In this document: one piece after another, positions 27,384 to 38,319 of the stretch
Layout: every line of letters begins with the position of its first letter
Position numbering within the stretch: position 1 is the first letter of the stretch
Origin: Anaerolineae bacterium
GTDB lineage: Bacteria; Chloroflexota; Anaerolineae; Aggregatilineales; Phototrophicaceae
Direction of reading: 5' to 3'
NCBI GenBank assembly: GCA_030950085.1
Contig: JAUZRW010000039.1
Coordinates: 1-64,000 of the forward strand
Length of the DNA: 64,000 nucleotides
Translations under genes and position numbers: made by a program
The notes under the pieces: model-generated
The model's input: only the letters and a program-made list of their open reading frames with translations
Databases searched by the model: none
Told to the model about the DNA's origin: nothing

Positions 27384-28192
27384 CATCTCTCGTAGTTGAG
27401 CAGGTATTGAAGCCCTGATACGCCTGTTTCATTGGTGATACGCATTCGTGACAAAAGCAGGCGATTATCAGTGGTGTGATAAGCGCCTATCTCGGTTGTT
27501 ACAGCGCGTAGAATACGGGTTGTGCTTAGGACATTGAGTGCATTGTCATCATACCTGCCTATCGGATAAGCCAAAATGCGTGGTTCAACCCCTGTATAGT
27601 ATGCAATACTTTCGGCACTTCCCAAAATTTCGTAAATAAGAAAATCATAGTTACGCTCACGCAAGTCAGCGTGGGTTTTTGTATGCGATTCGATACTCAT
27701 GCCGGCATTTGCCATCTCTGTAATTTGTTCCCATGACATATATCTGGGACGATTATTATCTGCAAATTCACTGACAACGAAAAAAGTTCCAGTAAAACCA
27801 TATTCTTGGAGTATTGGAAAAACGGTTGCGTAGTGGTCAATGTAGCCATCGTCAAAGGTTAAAACAACAGGATTAGAGGGTAGCGGTGTGCCGTTTTCTA
27901 ATGCAAGGTCGATTTCGTATAGTGAGATAGTGTTATAGCCCTGTGATTGAAGATATTGGATATGAGCGCGAAATCTTTGCGGCGAAACGGTCAGTCTGGT
28001 GCGAATATCATCTGCATTTGGGGGTAATTCACTGACGTAATGGTACATCAGAATCGGAACATGTATGCGGCGCAATGTGCCATCGCCTGTTGTGTCAGGG
28101 AGTTGTTGGTGATTATGCGCTGTTGGGGTATTTATAAAGATAGTGAGTATGATGTGTAAGAGGATAATTTTAGTCAGATTATTTTTGTTCAT
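27383..28192 (-). CDS. Secreted polysaccharide deacetylase (CE4/NodB)
   Basis: 269 residues with an N-terminal signal or anchor (about 5-25). The CE4 motifs are intact: VVLTFDDGY (catalytic Asp and metal Asp) and SHTKTHADL (metal His pair). It probably removes N- or O-acetyl groups from peptidoglycan or an envelope glycan. It is monocistronic, and the upstream region is divergent from the HMGR operon. Confidence 0.87.
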   Translation of the reverse strand: MNKNNLTKIILLHIILTIFINTPTAHNHQQLPDTTGDGTLRRIHVPILMYHYVSELPPNADDIRTRLTVSPQRFRAHIQYLQSQGYNTISLYEIDLALENGTPLPSNPVVLTFDDGYIDHYATVFPILQEYGFTGTFFVVSEFADNNRPRYMSWEQITEMANAGMSIESHTKTHADLRERNYDFLIYEILGSAESIAYYTGVEPRILAYPIGRYDDNALNVLSTTRILRAVTTEIGAYHTTDNRLLLSRMRITNETGVSGLQYLLNYER

Positions 28193-28322
28193 ATAATTAT
28201 TATGGGGTTCTATCTCGATATGTCAAGATGTTTCGCATAGTCATTAGATGAACAACATTAGATAGTTCTCATTTTCACAATATGATAGATTTTGACAGAT
28301 ACATCATGCTAAATTCAGATCC

Positions 28323-29618
28323 ATGAAAACAAAAACATCACGAATCACAGGATTCTACAAAAACACCTTAGACCAACGTATACACACCATTTCACAATGG
28401 GCAAATCTATCTAATACCGAGACTAACGTTCTTAGAAACATCCTCAGTTTATCTACTGAAGATGCTAGTCACATGGTTGAAAATGCAATTGGAACTTTCA
28501 GCTTACCTCTCGGTATCGGTACAAATTTTCTCATCAATAACACAGATTACCTCATACCAATGGCTATCGAAGAGCCTTCCGTTATAGCCGCAGTCAGCAA
28601 TGCAGCTAGATTATTTCGTGAAGGAGGTGGATTCACCACTCACAGCGACGAACCTATTATGATAGGACAAATCCAACTTCTTGATATCAACGATCCAGAG
28701 CAAGCTGTTCAAATCATCTGTGAACATAAGCATCAACTTATTGAGGAAGCCAATAGAGTCAGTGGCAGCATCGTCGCTAGAGGTGGTGGTGCTATAGATA
28801 TTGAAACACGAATTTTCACCGACACGCCTATTGGAAGCATGGTTATCATCCATCTACTCTATGATACTCGTGAAGCTATGGGAGCAAATGCTATCAATAC
28901 AGCCGTAGAACACCTTGCTCCCTTTATTGAAGAAATCACAGGTGGACGAGTCAATTTACGAATCCTAAGTAATTTGACCGACAAGCGTAAAGCCTACGCA
29001 GAGGGAATGATACCAGCCCAGATCCTTGCTCGTAATAATGTTTCTGGTAAGCAAGTCGTTCGTTCCATTGTAGAAGCTGGTATTTTCGCAGAGATTGACC
29101 CCTATCGTGCCACCACTCACAACAAAGGCATCATGAACGGCATAGATGCAGTTCTCATCGCTACAGGCAATGATTGGAGAGCCGTTGAAGCAGGTGTCCA
29201 TGCCTATGCTGCGCGTAGTGGCACTTATAGCAGTTTAAGCAAATGGTGGCAAGATGATGATGGCAATCTACGCGGCTCGATTGAACTTCCACTTGCAGTA
29301 GGCACTGTTGGAGGCGCAACACGAGTTCATCCGACTGCAAAAGTTGTCATGAAAATACTAGGTAATCCATCCTCACGCGAACTCGCCGAGATTATTGCTA
29401 CTGTTGGTCTCGCACAAAATCTTGGCGCACTACGCGCACTCGCAACAGAAGGTATTCAGCACGGACACATGCGAATGCACGCTCGGCAACTCGCTGTTGC
29501 CGCAGGTGCAAGTAACGAACAAGTAAGCCAAGTTGCCCACCTATTAGTTGAAGAAAATAAGATTCGCCTACAACGGGCAAAAGAAATCGTTGCAGAATTA
29601 CAGGATAAAAATCAATGA
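28323..29618 (+). CDS. mvaA: HMG-CoA reductase, class II
   Basis: 431 residues. It reduces HMG-CoA to mevalonate (or the reverse). Class II features: [12 protein letters not shown], and catalytic Glu83 in AIEEPSV, Lys268 in HNKGIMNG, Asp284 in [10 protein letters not shown] and His382 in GHMRMH, each within a residue of the Pseudomonas mevalonii numbering. GTVGGAT is also intact. Although class II enzymes were first known as degradative, the operon with HMG-CoA synthase points to biosynthesis here. The stop overlaps the next start by four bases (ATGA). Cofactor choice (NADH or NADPH) cannot be read. Confidence 0.94.
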   Translation: MKTKTSRITGFYKNTLDQRIHTISQWANLSNTETNVLRNILSLSTEDASHMVENAIGTFSLPLGIGTNFLINNTDYLIPMAIEEPSVIAAVSNAARLFREGGGFTTHSDEPIMIGQIQLLDINDPEQAVQIICEHKHQLIEEANRVSGSIVARGGGAIDIETRIFTDTPIGSMVIIHLLYDTREAMGANAINTAVEHLAPFIEEITGGRVNLRILSNLTDKRKAYAEGMIPAQILARNNVSGKQVVRSIVEAGIFAEIDPYRATTHNKGIMNGIDAVLIATGNDWRAVEAGVHAYAARSGTYSSLSKWWQDDDGNLRGSIELPLAVGTVGGATRVHPTAKVVMKILGNPSSRELAEIIATVGLAQNLGALRALATEGIQHGHMRMHARQLAVAAGASNEQVSQVAHLLVEENKIRLQRAKEIVAELQDKNQ

Positions 29619-30679
29619 CTACGAACTCATGGCTCATGCAACCTGACACATCTGTCGGGATAGTCGGATATGGCGCATACATTCCGCGTTATCGTTTAGC
29701 AGGACATGATATTGCTAGAGTCTGGACAAATGGACTCGGTACGTCACCTATTAAGGAAAAAGCAGTCGCTGGACTTGATGAAGATGTCATTACAATGTCA
29801 ATTGAAGCGGCGCGAAATGCACTAAAACGCGCACAGATTAACCCACAACATCTACGGGCTGTTTGGGTCGGTAGCGAGAGCCATCCTTATGCTGTCAAAC
29901 CCACTAGCACCATTGTCGCAGAAAGCATCGGTGCTGCCCCGAATATTCAAGCGGCTGATTGGGAATTTGCTTGCAAAGCTGGTACAGAGGCAATTCAAGC
30001 CTCAATTGGCTTAGTCGGAAGTGGCATGGGACAGTACGCGCTCAGTATTGGAATGGACACGGCACAGAGTCGTCCGAGCGATGCTTTGGAATATACAGCA
30101 GCTTCTGGTGGAGCAGCATTCATACTAGGTTCTGCGGATGAGGCGGTTGCTATTTATCAGGGAAGCTACAGTTTTGTGACCGACACTCCCGATTTTTGGC
30201 GACGTGCTGAACAAACATATCCTAGTCACGGCGACAGATTCACAGGCGAGCCTGCATATTTCAATCACACCTTATCGGCAGCAACACAGTTAATGGAAAT
30301 GATGGCTACGAAAGCGAGTGATTATACTCATGCTGTATTTCATCAGCCGAATGTCAAATTCCCAAGCCGTGCAGCGAAAATGTTAGGCTTTTCTCAAGAA
30401 CAAATCGCAACAGGCTTACTCGCTAACAATATCGGAAACGTATATTCCGGTTCATGTATGTTAGGTTTGACGGCAATATTGGATATCGCAAAGGCAGGAG
30501 ACCGTATTCTGATGATTAGTTATGGTAGTGGGGCAGGTTCCGATGCCTTCGATTTGCTAGTAACAGACAACATCGAATCGAAACGGCATTTAGCACCAAC
30601 AACACAAGATTACATTCAGCGTCGGACAAAAATTGATTATGCCACCTATACTCGCTATCGTGGAAAACTGAAAGCATGA
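29615..30679 (+). CDS. HMG-CoA synthase, archaeal type
   Basis: 354 residues, the compact archaeal length. It condenses acetyl-CoA with acetoacetyl-CoA. The catalytic triad is intact: Glu88 (VGSESHPY), Cys120 (FACKAGTEA) and His243 (FHQPNVKF). Translational coupling to mvaA by an ATGA overlap and to the thiolase-like gene by an 11-base gap indicates one operon. In archaea this enzyme forms a complex with thiolase and DUF35 and channels acetoacetyl-CoA; the same order is seen here. Confidence 0.93.
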   Translation: MTTNSWLMQPDTSVGIVGYGAYIPRYRLAGHDIARVWTNGLGTSPIKEKAVAGLDEDVITMSIEAARNALKRAQINPQHLRAVWVGSESHPYAVKPTSTIVAESIGAAPNIQAADWEFACKAGTEAIQASIGLVGSGMGQYALSIGMDTAQSRPSDALEYTAASGGAAFILGSADEAVAIYQGSYSFVTDTPDFWRRAEQTYPSHGDRFTGEPAYFNHTLSAATQLMEMMATKASDYTHAVFHQPNVKFPSRAAKMLGFSQEQIATGLLANNIGNVYSGSCMLGLTAILDIAKAGDRILMISYGSGAGSDAFDLLVTDNIESKRHLAPTTQDYIQRRTKIDYATYTRYRGKLKA

Positions 30680-30690
30680 GGTAAATGATA

Positions 30691-31845
30691 ATGACACAAA
30701 CAGCAATTGTTGGTATTGGCATGACTCCTGTAAGTGAGCATTGGGGTTTAAGCTTACGAGAATTAGCCGCCGAAGCCGCACAAAAGGCGCTTGAAGATGC
30801 TGGCTTAAATACAGTTGATGCAATTTATGTGGCAAATGCCTATGGCAGCACATTCAATGGGCAAACACATTTGGGAGCATTGATAGCAGACTATATCGGG
30901 CTAGATGGCATTGAGGCATATACTGTTGAAGCCGGAGATGCTTCGGGCGGAGCTGCTCTACGAACGGCACATATGGCTGTTTTATCTGGTCTTGTGAATA
31001 CAGCACTGGTTATCGGTGTAGAAAAAGCAACTGATATTGTAGGTGCTAGTCGTACAAAGGCACGAACGATAAGCCTTGATGCGGATTATGAGGTTATTCA
31101 CGGCGCTACCTTGCCTTCAATGGCTGCCTTGCTTATGCGTCGATATATGTATGAATATGGTTTAGAGCTTTCTGACTTTGAGGGGTTTAGTATTAATGCC
31201 CATGCCAATGGCAAACGAAATCAATATGCGATGTATCGCAATACGATTCGTGATGGAGCATTTGCACACGCGCCGATGGTTGCTGCGCCCGTCAATCTAT
31301 TCGATAGTGCGCCAGATGGCGATGGTGCGGCGACGATTGTTATTACTCGTCAAGATGTTGCCCAAGATTTAGTGCCGCAACCCATTACGATTGCTGCGAG
31401 TAGTGTCACAACTGATGCTTTTATGATTCAAGAACGTAAAGATATGTTGCATTTGACAGCCGTGCAATCTTCGGTACAGACAGCATTACAACAGGCGCAT
31501 CTGTCGCACCAAGAAATTGATTTGTTTGAACTTCACGATGGATTCACTATTTTAGCAGCATTATCCCTTGAAGCTGCTGGTTTTGCTAAACGCGGTGATG
31601 GTTGGAAGTTGGCAACAAACACGGGAATTGGTCTTGAAGGTGTTATTCCAATTAGTACTTTCGGCGGACTCAAGAGTCGAGGTAATCCCGCAGGAGCAAC
31701 GGGTGTTTATCAGGCTGTAGAAGCTACTTTGCAATTACGCGGTGATGCAGGTGAAAATCAAGTTAATAATGCAAAAATTGCCATGATTCAAAATATGGGC
31801 GGTCTTAGTAGTACAGTCGCGACACATATCTTGTGTATCGGATAG
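30691..31845 (+). CDS. Thiolase-like protein lacking catalytic Cys and His
   Basis: 384 residues from the ATG at 30691, which has GAGG nine bases upstream; an ATG at 30685 is too close to it. The fold matches archaeal/SCP2-type acetyl-CoA acetyltransferases along the whole length (SLRELAAEAAQKAL, GVEKATDI, LPSMAALLMRRYM, GGLKSRGNPAGATG). The nucleophile segment, normally VEAACASGG, reads VEAGDASGG, giving Asp83 for Cys. The GHPxGATG His is Asn332 (RGNPAGATG). The HDGF His282 is kept. Claisen chemistry by the usual mechanism should be impossible. Its place between HMG-CoA synthase and DUF35 suggests a structural or CoA-binding role in their complex. Confidence 0.9.
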   Translation: MTQTAIVGIGMTPVSEHWGLSLRELAAEAAQKALEDAGLNTVDAIYVANAYGSTFNGQTHLGALIADYIGLDGIEAYTVEAGDASGGAALRTAHMAVLSGLVNTALVIGVEKATDIVGASRTKARTISLDADYEVIHGATLPSMAALLMRRYMYEYGLELSDFEGFSINAHANGKRNQYAMYRNTIRDGAFAHAPMVAAPVNLFDSAPDGDGAATIVITRQDVAQDLVPQPITIAASSVTTDAFMIQERKDMLHLTAVQSSVQTALQQAHLSHQEIDLFELHDGFTILAALSLEAAGFAKRGDGWKLATNTGIGLEGVIPISTFGGLKSRGNPAGATGVYQAVEATLQLRGDAGENQVNNAKIAMIQNMGGLSSTVATHILCIG

Positions 31846-31973
31846 CCTCTGATAGCCGAAAGCAGTCCCTTGATAGGTTTTGATAGTGTGCCGCATCTAT
31901 AATTCGGGTGAACTTGTGCAAAAAAGCACAATCTATGAGAAAACGATGAGACAAGTTTAAGGAACACAAACTC

Positions 31974-32144
31974 ATGCAAGTACCTCGTTTTTGGAGAATG
32001 AAAACACAACGCTATCGTCTAATAGGCGTGCGTTATAACGATGGTAAGCCTCAAATTGTGAATCGACCAATGATGACGAAACCAGACACTAATGCCGAAA
32101 AATTGGCTGAAACAAAGAACAAAGCCGAACAACCAGCAGCATAA
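31974..32144 (+). CDS. DUF35 N-terminal helix/zinc-ribbon half, cysteine-free
   Basis: 56 residues, with an AAGGA site ten bases upstream. VPRFWRMKTQRYRLIG is the conserved N-terminal helix of DUF35 acyl-CoA-associated proteins. In full-length members this is followed by a four-Cys rubredoxin-like ribbon, then an OB fold. Here the ribbon is shortened to about 35 polar residues without any Cys, ending in an Ala/Glu/Lys tail. The gene stops 13 bases before the OB-fold gene. I infer a split DUF35 whose first half still docks the thiolase/HMG-CoA synthase pair but no longer binds zinc. Confidence 0.7.
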   Translation: MQVPRFWRMKTQRYRLIGVRYNDGKPQIVNRPMMTKPDTNAEKLAETKNKAEQPAA

Positions 32145-32157
32145 GGGGTAATAAAAC

Positions 32158-32454
32158 ATGGCACAAGTACGGACGAACCATATTTCAGAAAGCTATGAAT
32201 TTGCTGGTACAGGCGAGGTTTATAGCTACACTGTTGTTCAAGACCCACCACTAGGTTATGAAGATAATGCTCCCTATATTTTGGCATTGGTCAAGTTAGA
32301 CGAAGGGGCAATTATCACAGCGCAGCTAACAGATGTCGATGATAATATTACAATCGGTGACCGTGTAGAAATGGTGACTCGCAAGCTAACAAGCGAGGGT
32401 CAACAGGGTATGATTATCTATGGTTATAAATTTCGTCCTATGTTGCTATCGTAA
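32158..32454 (+). CDS. DUF35 OB-fold protein
   Basis: 98 residues with an AAGGGG site that overlaps the previous stop. AGTGEVYSYTVVQDPP, then PYILALVKLDEG and ITIGDRVEMV, match the OB-fold half of DUF35, which in archaea binds CoA and bridges thiolase and HMG-CoA synthase. It lacks the N-terminal helix and ribbon, which are in the separate small gene just upstream. Last gene of the HMGR operon, followed by a strong terminator. Confidence 0.87.
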   Translation: MAQVRTNHISESYEFAGTGEVYSYTVVQDPPLGYEDNAPYILALVKLDEGAIITAQLTDVDDNITIGDRVEMVTRKLTSEGQQGMIIYGYKFRPMLLS

Positions 32455-32473
32455 TGCTACTAAAATTTAACAT

Positions 32474-32506
32474 GAAAAAACCACCCATGCACAGGTGGTT
32501 TTTATT
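32474..32506. terminator. Bidirectional terminator
   Basis: AAAACCACC and GGTGGTTTT form a perfect stem with an eight-base loop and A/T runs on both sides, between the convergent DUF35 and ABC ATPase genes. Confidence 0.9.
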
Positions 32507-32533
32507 TTGCGTTCAGACCTAACTTATAGCGTA

Positions 32534-33667
32534 TTAGGCTTTTGATGCTTCATGTTTGCTTTCGTATGCCAGTGAAATTTCTGTATCACGGTCAAAAATG
32601 TGCATATTATCGAGATTCAGTGCCAAAGTAAGGCGACCACCAATACGAGCTTTTGTTCGTGGGTCAGTACGAGCAATGAAGTTCTTACCACCTTCTTCAA
32701 GATAGATAATCATTTCATTACCCATCTGCTCAATTACTTCAACATTCGCCTCAATCTGCGCTGGTATAATGCCGGGTGGTTGATAATCCATGTCGTGCAT
32801 ATCTTCAGGGCGAACACCAAAAATTACTTCGCGCCCGATATGGCTACGGAAGGGTGCTGCTTTTGATGGTGGCACATCCAGTTTGAATACGCCTGTGTCA
32901 ATCGTTAGCGCGTCATTTTCACCTTCTTCAAGCCGTGCATCATAGAAGTTCATAGAAGGACTGCCGATAAATCCACCCACAAAAACGTTATAGGGGTTGT
33001 GGTAGAGGTCAAACGGTGAATCTACTTGTTGTAGACGACCTGCATTGAGTACACAGATGCGAGTACCCATTGTCATCGCTTCTACTTGGTCATGTGTGAC
33101 GTAAATGAAGGTTGTTTCTAAGCGTTGATGCAATTTGCTGATAAATGAACGGGCTTCTACACGGAGTTTAGCATCTAAGTTAGAGAGTGGTTCATCCATC
33201 AAGAATACGGCTGGTTCACGCACAATGGCACGACCCACAGCGACACGTTGGCGTTGACCACCCGATAGTTGGCGTGGGCGACGGTCTAGCAAATGTTCAA
33301 TACCGAGACTTTTAGCTGCCTCATTGACACGTTCTTCAATAATTTGTTTGGGTGTCTTACGTAGGCGCAAACCAAACGCCATATTGTCGAAAACTGTCAT
33401 ATGTGGGTATAACGCATAGCTCTGGAACACCATTGCAATATCGCGGTCTTTCGGTGCAACATTGTTGACAACGCGGTCACCAATCATGATACGTCCATCG
33501 GAAATTTCTTCCAGACCGGCAAGCATCCGCAATGTCGTCGATTTACCACAACCAGAAGGACCTACGAAAACCATAAATTCTTTATCTGCAACTTCGAGAT
33601 TGAGGTCAGAAATGACCGTCACATCTCCGAAAGTCTTTACAATATTTTCAAAAGTTACACTTGCCAC
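32534..33667 (-). CDS. Sugar-type ABC transporter ATPase (MalK/UgpC family)
   Basis: 377 residues. Walker A is GPSGCGKST, the signature is LSGGQRQRVAVGRA, Walker B is VFLMDEPLSNLDAKLR, and the switch His is in VTHDQVEAMT. The C-terminal TOBE region of about 140 residues (FGVRPEDM) is that of the MalK group. No permease or binding protein adjoins it, so it probably energises several carbohydrate importers encoded elsewhere, as orphan MsmK-type ATPases do. The upstream region shared with cinA has a cluster of TTGCA motifs. Confidence 0.9.
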   Translation of the reverse strand: MASVTFENIVKTFGDVTVISDLNLEVADKEFMVFVGPSGCGKSTTLRMLAGLEEISDGRIMIGDRVVNNVAPKDRDIAMVFQSYALYPHMTVFDNMAFGLRLRKTPKQIIEERVNEAAKSLGIEHLLDRRPRQLSGGQRQRVAVGRAIVREPAVFLMDEPLSNLDAKLRVEARSFISKLHQRLETTFIYVTHDQVEAMTMGTRICVLNAGRLQQVDSPFDLYHNPYNVFVGGFIGSPSMNFYDARLEEGENDALTIDTGVFKLDVPPSKAAPFRSHIGREVIFGVRPEDMHDMDYQPPGIIPAQIEANVEVIEQMGNEMIIYLEEGGKNFIARTDPRTKARIGGRLTLALNLDNMHIFDRDTEISLAYESKHEASKA

Positions 33668-33700
33668 AGAAACCCTCCGTCAAACGATAGTTTTATATAT

Positions 33701-33796
33701 TTGCAAGTTATTTGGTTATTTTGCACAAAGTTTTTGCAATGTGTAAAATCTCAATATGCAAATAGATTATAATGACTATTTTGGAAATTGCAAAAA
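33701..33796. promoter_or_regulatory. Cluster of TTGCA motifs between divergent genes
   Basis: Five TTTGCA/TGCAAA-type sites occur in 96 bases (33701, 33720, 33733, 33757, 33788), around a TATAAT at 33768. They sit between the ABC ATPase and cinA, and could be operator half-sites. The functional call is speculative. Confidence 0.3.
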
Positions 33797-33830
33797 TTCG
33801 TTTTACTTCCAATCATTCACAGGAGATTGC

Positions 33831-35087
33831 ATGGTATCCGATAATGTAAATGCAGAAATTGTCGCTATTGGTACAGAAATTCTACTAGGAGAGATTACAG
33901 ATACAAATTCAGTGTATATCGCAAGAAAATTCCGAGATGTGGGTATCAATCTCTATTATATGACTAGCGTGGGCGATAATGAACAACGCATTGCCAATGC
34001 TCTTACTCTGGCACTGAGTCGGGCTGATGTTGTGATTACTTGTGGCGGCTTAGGTCCAACGGTTGATGATATCACCCGTCAGGCAGTGGCTCTAGCGACT
34101 GACAGAAAATTAGAGTTTCATCAAAATTTACTCGATGAAATTGCCGCTCGATTTGAACAATTTAATGCGAAAATGACAGATAATAATCGCAGGCAAGCAT
34201 TTCTTCCGGCAGGCGCAATGACGATAAATAATCCTGTTGGAACAGCCCCATCGTTTATTGTTGAAGTTGAGAAAAAAGCGATAATCAGTTTACCCGGTGT
34301 TCCTCGTGAAATGAAATTCTTGCTGAATGAACGTATCATTCCCTATCTGCAAGAAAAATACCAACTAGGCATTATCAAAGCGCGTACTCTAAAGACAGCT
34401 GGCATCGGGGAAAGTACCTTAGATGATATGCTCGGTCATGACTTGCTCAATCAGTCTAACCCCACAATTGGGCTGGCAGCTCATCACGGTGTTATTGATG
34501 TTCGCATTACAGCAAAAGCCAGTACAGAAGTCGAAGCAGATGAATTATTAGCCAAGACAGCACAGGATGTCATGGAAAAAGCAGGTCAATTCATTTTTGG
34601 TGAAGGCGATGTCCGATTAGAGGAGGTTTTGGTTAATCTATTAGCCAAAAACAATGCCCATCTCGCAATTCTTGAGGCAGGTATTGATGATGCAATATCA
34701 GGTCATATCAAATCAGTTGCCAATGGTCATGATGTCTTAGTGCAATCCCAGCAATATACTCATCCAGACGATTTCAGAAATTCTGACAATGCACGGCTCT
34801 CTATGCGTGAATTAGCCACAGAACGGGCAACAGCATTAATCGCAGATACAAATGTTGATGCGAGTATTGTCATACTCAGCTTGCCAGATATCGAAGAAAA
34901 TGCGGATAGCGACTATGCGACGACAGTTGCAATTGCAGTAGGCGACACTATCAAATCTCGTGTCTATGGCTTCGGTGGCAAGAGTGACCTTGCGCGAGGG
35001 TGGGTGGCACAATGGTCAATGTCTTATGTTTGGCAGCAACTAAAGCAACACTTCAGCGATAACAGTGACAAAGAAAAAATACAATGA
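33831..35087 (+). CDS. cinA: CinA-like protein with degenerate C-terminal deamidase domain
   Basis: 418 residues from the ATG at 33831 (AGGAG upstream); the frame is open from 33756. The N-terminal MoaB/Mog-like domain is intact: IGTEILLGEITDTNS, TCGGLGPTVDDITR and SLPGVPREMKF; in other species it has NAD-related pyrophosphatase activity. The C-terminal PncC-type domain is recognisable by position, but AESCTGG reads LEAGIDDAISG and the TGIAGP loop is missing, so NMN deamidase activity is unlikely. It is coupled by ATGA to the next gene. Confidence 0.87.
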   Translation: MVSDNVNAEIVAIGTEILLGEITDTNSVYIARKFRDVGINLYYMTSVGDNEQRIANALTLALSRADVVITCGGLGPTVDDITRQAVALATDRKLEFHQNLLDEIAARFEQFNAKMTDNNRRQAFLPAGAMTINNPVGTAPSFIVEVEKKAIISLPGVPREMKFLLNERIIPYLQEKYQLGIIKARTLKTAGIGESTLDDMLGHDLLNQSNPTIGLAAHHGVIDVRITAKASTEVEADELLAKTAQDVMEKAGQFIFGEGDVRLEEVLVNLLAKNNAHLAILEAGIDDAISGHIKSVANGHDVLVQSQQYTHPDDFRNSDNARLSMRELATERATALIADTNVDASIVILSLPDIEENADSDYATTVAIAVGDTIKSRVYGFGGKSDLARGWVAQWSMSYVWQQLKQHFSDNSDKEKIQ

Positions 35088-35640
35088 TTGCACAGCAACT
35101 ACTCGATACAGGTATTCTTCAATTCGGCATTTTTGTGTCGAATGGCAAACGATATCCTTATCGTTTACGTCTGGAGATGATTCCAGCGTATCCGCCACTA
35201 TTTGCAAGCATTATTGATGCGGTTATCCATAATCTACCCAATAAGCCCTTTGACCGACTCATAGGGTATACAGATTGTGTGGCTATAGCGAGTGCAGTCG
35301 CACAAAAAGAGGGTGTTTCACTGGTTTATAATCGTAGTGGAAGCGGACAACCTGTTGATGATTTAGTCGGCGCATACGACATCGGACATCCGGCTTGCTT
35401 ATTGCTTAATAGCATCACTACGGATGTACCCAAATTTATTAGCGGCTGTCAACAGGTCGGGTTAAATATTCACACAATCCTTGCTCTGATGACCTCGCAG
35501 CAAAGCATAGGTGATATTCCCATTTTATCTGTGTTTTCACTGGAAAATATCATCGGCGAACTACACGAAACAGGTCAAATACCCACTCACCAGATGCAAG
35601 CGACGCTCAGTCACATTGCATCTGAAAAACAAATAGGTTT

Positions 35641-35644
<4 letters not shown>
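35084..35644 (+). CDS. Orotate phosphoribosyltransferase-like protein without PRPP loop
   Basis: 186 residues, resembling PyrE in order and length: an [17 protein letters not shown] entry, [18 protein letters not shown], then YNRSG. The PRPP-binding loop, normally VVDDLITTGG, reads [11 protein letters not shown], so both acidic residues and the Gly are lost. The catalytic Lys loop is also not evident. Catalysis is doubtful; a nucleotide-binding or regulatory role with CinA is possible, given the four-base overlap. It could also be a highly diverged active enzyme. Confidence 0.6.
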
Positions 35645-37458
<1,814 letters not shown>

Positions 37459-37494
37459 TTCGCCTTTGATTGTCTCTTAAGGTCATTATATCGG

Positions 37495-37500
37495 ATTGCA
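37495..37500 (-). promoter_or_regulatory. Consensus -10 upstream of lepA
   Basis: TATAAT on the minus strand 37 bases before the lepA start; no clear -35. Confidence 0.4.
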
Positions 37501-37523
37501 GTCTATGAATAATAGGGGAATAG

Positions 37524-38318
37524 CTATTCGGAGACGAGAATTGTCTCAATGCTCGTGATAAAATCAATCGGGTTTTGCGTTGGCTTACCATGCTGCAACC
37601 AGATGAGAAATTCTGTGTTGCCTTCTTTTGCGCCCTTGATAGGTGACATCGTTAAGCCCATCACCGAGAAATTGAGTGATAAGGTAAATTCAGCGATATC
37701 TTGAATGACCCGTGCATGAATTTTACTATCTTTGACCACGCCGCCTTTGCTAACATCACTTTTCCCAGCCTCAAATTGCGGTTTGATAAGGGCAACAATA
37801 TCCGCTTGTGGGCATAACCACTTTTGTATTGCAGGAAGTAATAATTTCAATGAGATGAACGAGGCATCTACGACAACAAGATTGACGGGTTCGTTGAGTA
37901 TCTCAAGATAACGAGCATTAGTACGTTCTATAACAATGACGCGCTCATCCACACGAATTTTGTGTGCTAATTGACCATAGCCAACATCAATCGCATAGAC
38001 TCGTGCCACGCCATTTTGCAGTAGGCAGTCCGTAAAACCACCTGTACTAGCCCCGACATCAGCAGAAATACAATTAGTAACATCTAAGCTAAAATCAGAT
38101 AATGCTCCAGCCAATTTCTCGCCACCACGACTCACATAAGGCGGACGTTGTTTCACAGTGATAACAACATCCGAGCCTAATTTTGTACCAGATTTATCAA
38201 CAACCACACCATTAACCATGACTTCACCTGCCATAATGAGTCCCTGTGCTTTGGAGCGTGTTGCAGCTAGTCCACGCTCATGAACGAGTGTATCCAAACG
38301 TTGTTTTTTCTGCCTCAT
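37524..38318 (-). CDS. tlyA: TlyA-type rRNA ribose methyltransferase
   Basis: 264 residues. An N-terminal S4 RNA-binding domain (LDTLVHERGLAATRSKAQ, GEVMVNG) precedes an FtsJ-like SAM domain with DVGASTGGFTDC and IDVGYGQL, and KPQFEAGK carries the catalytic Lys. TlyA enzymes 2'-O-methylate 16S and 23S rRNA; older names are hemolysin A. It starts one base after the protease stop, so it is the last gene of a four-gene operon, followed by lepA after 65 bases. Confidence 0.92.
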   Translation of the reverse strand: MRQKKQRLDTLVHERGLAATRSKAQGLIMAGEVMVNGVVVDKSGTKLGSDVVITVKQRPPYVSRGGEKLAGALSDFSLDVTNCISADVGASTGGFTDCLLQNGVARVYAIDVGYGQLAHKIRVDERVIVIERTNARYLEILNEPVNLVVVDASFISLKLLLPAIQKWLCPQADIVALIKPQFEAGKSDVSKGGVVKDSKIHARVIQDIAEFTLSLNFSVMGLTMSPIKGAKEGNTEFLIWLQHGKPTQNPIDFITSIETILVSE

Positions 38319-38319
38319 C

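Noticed and set aside
30691-31845. Annotating the thiolase-like gene as an active acetyl-CoA acetyltransferase.
   Set aside because: The nucleophilic Cys is Asp and a catalytic His is Asn, so the usual activity cannot be assumed.
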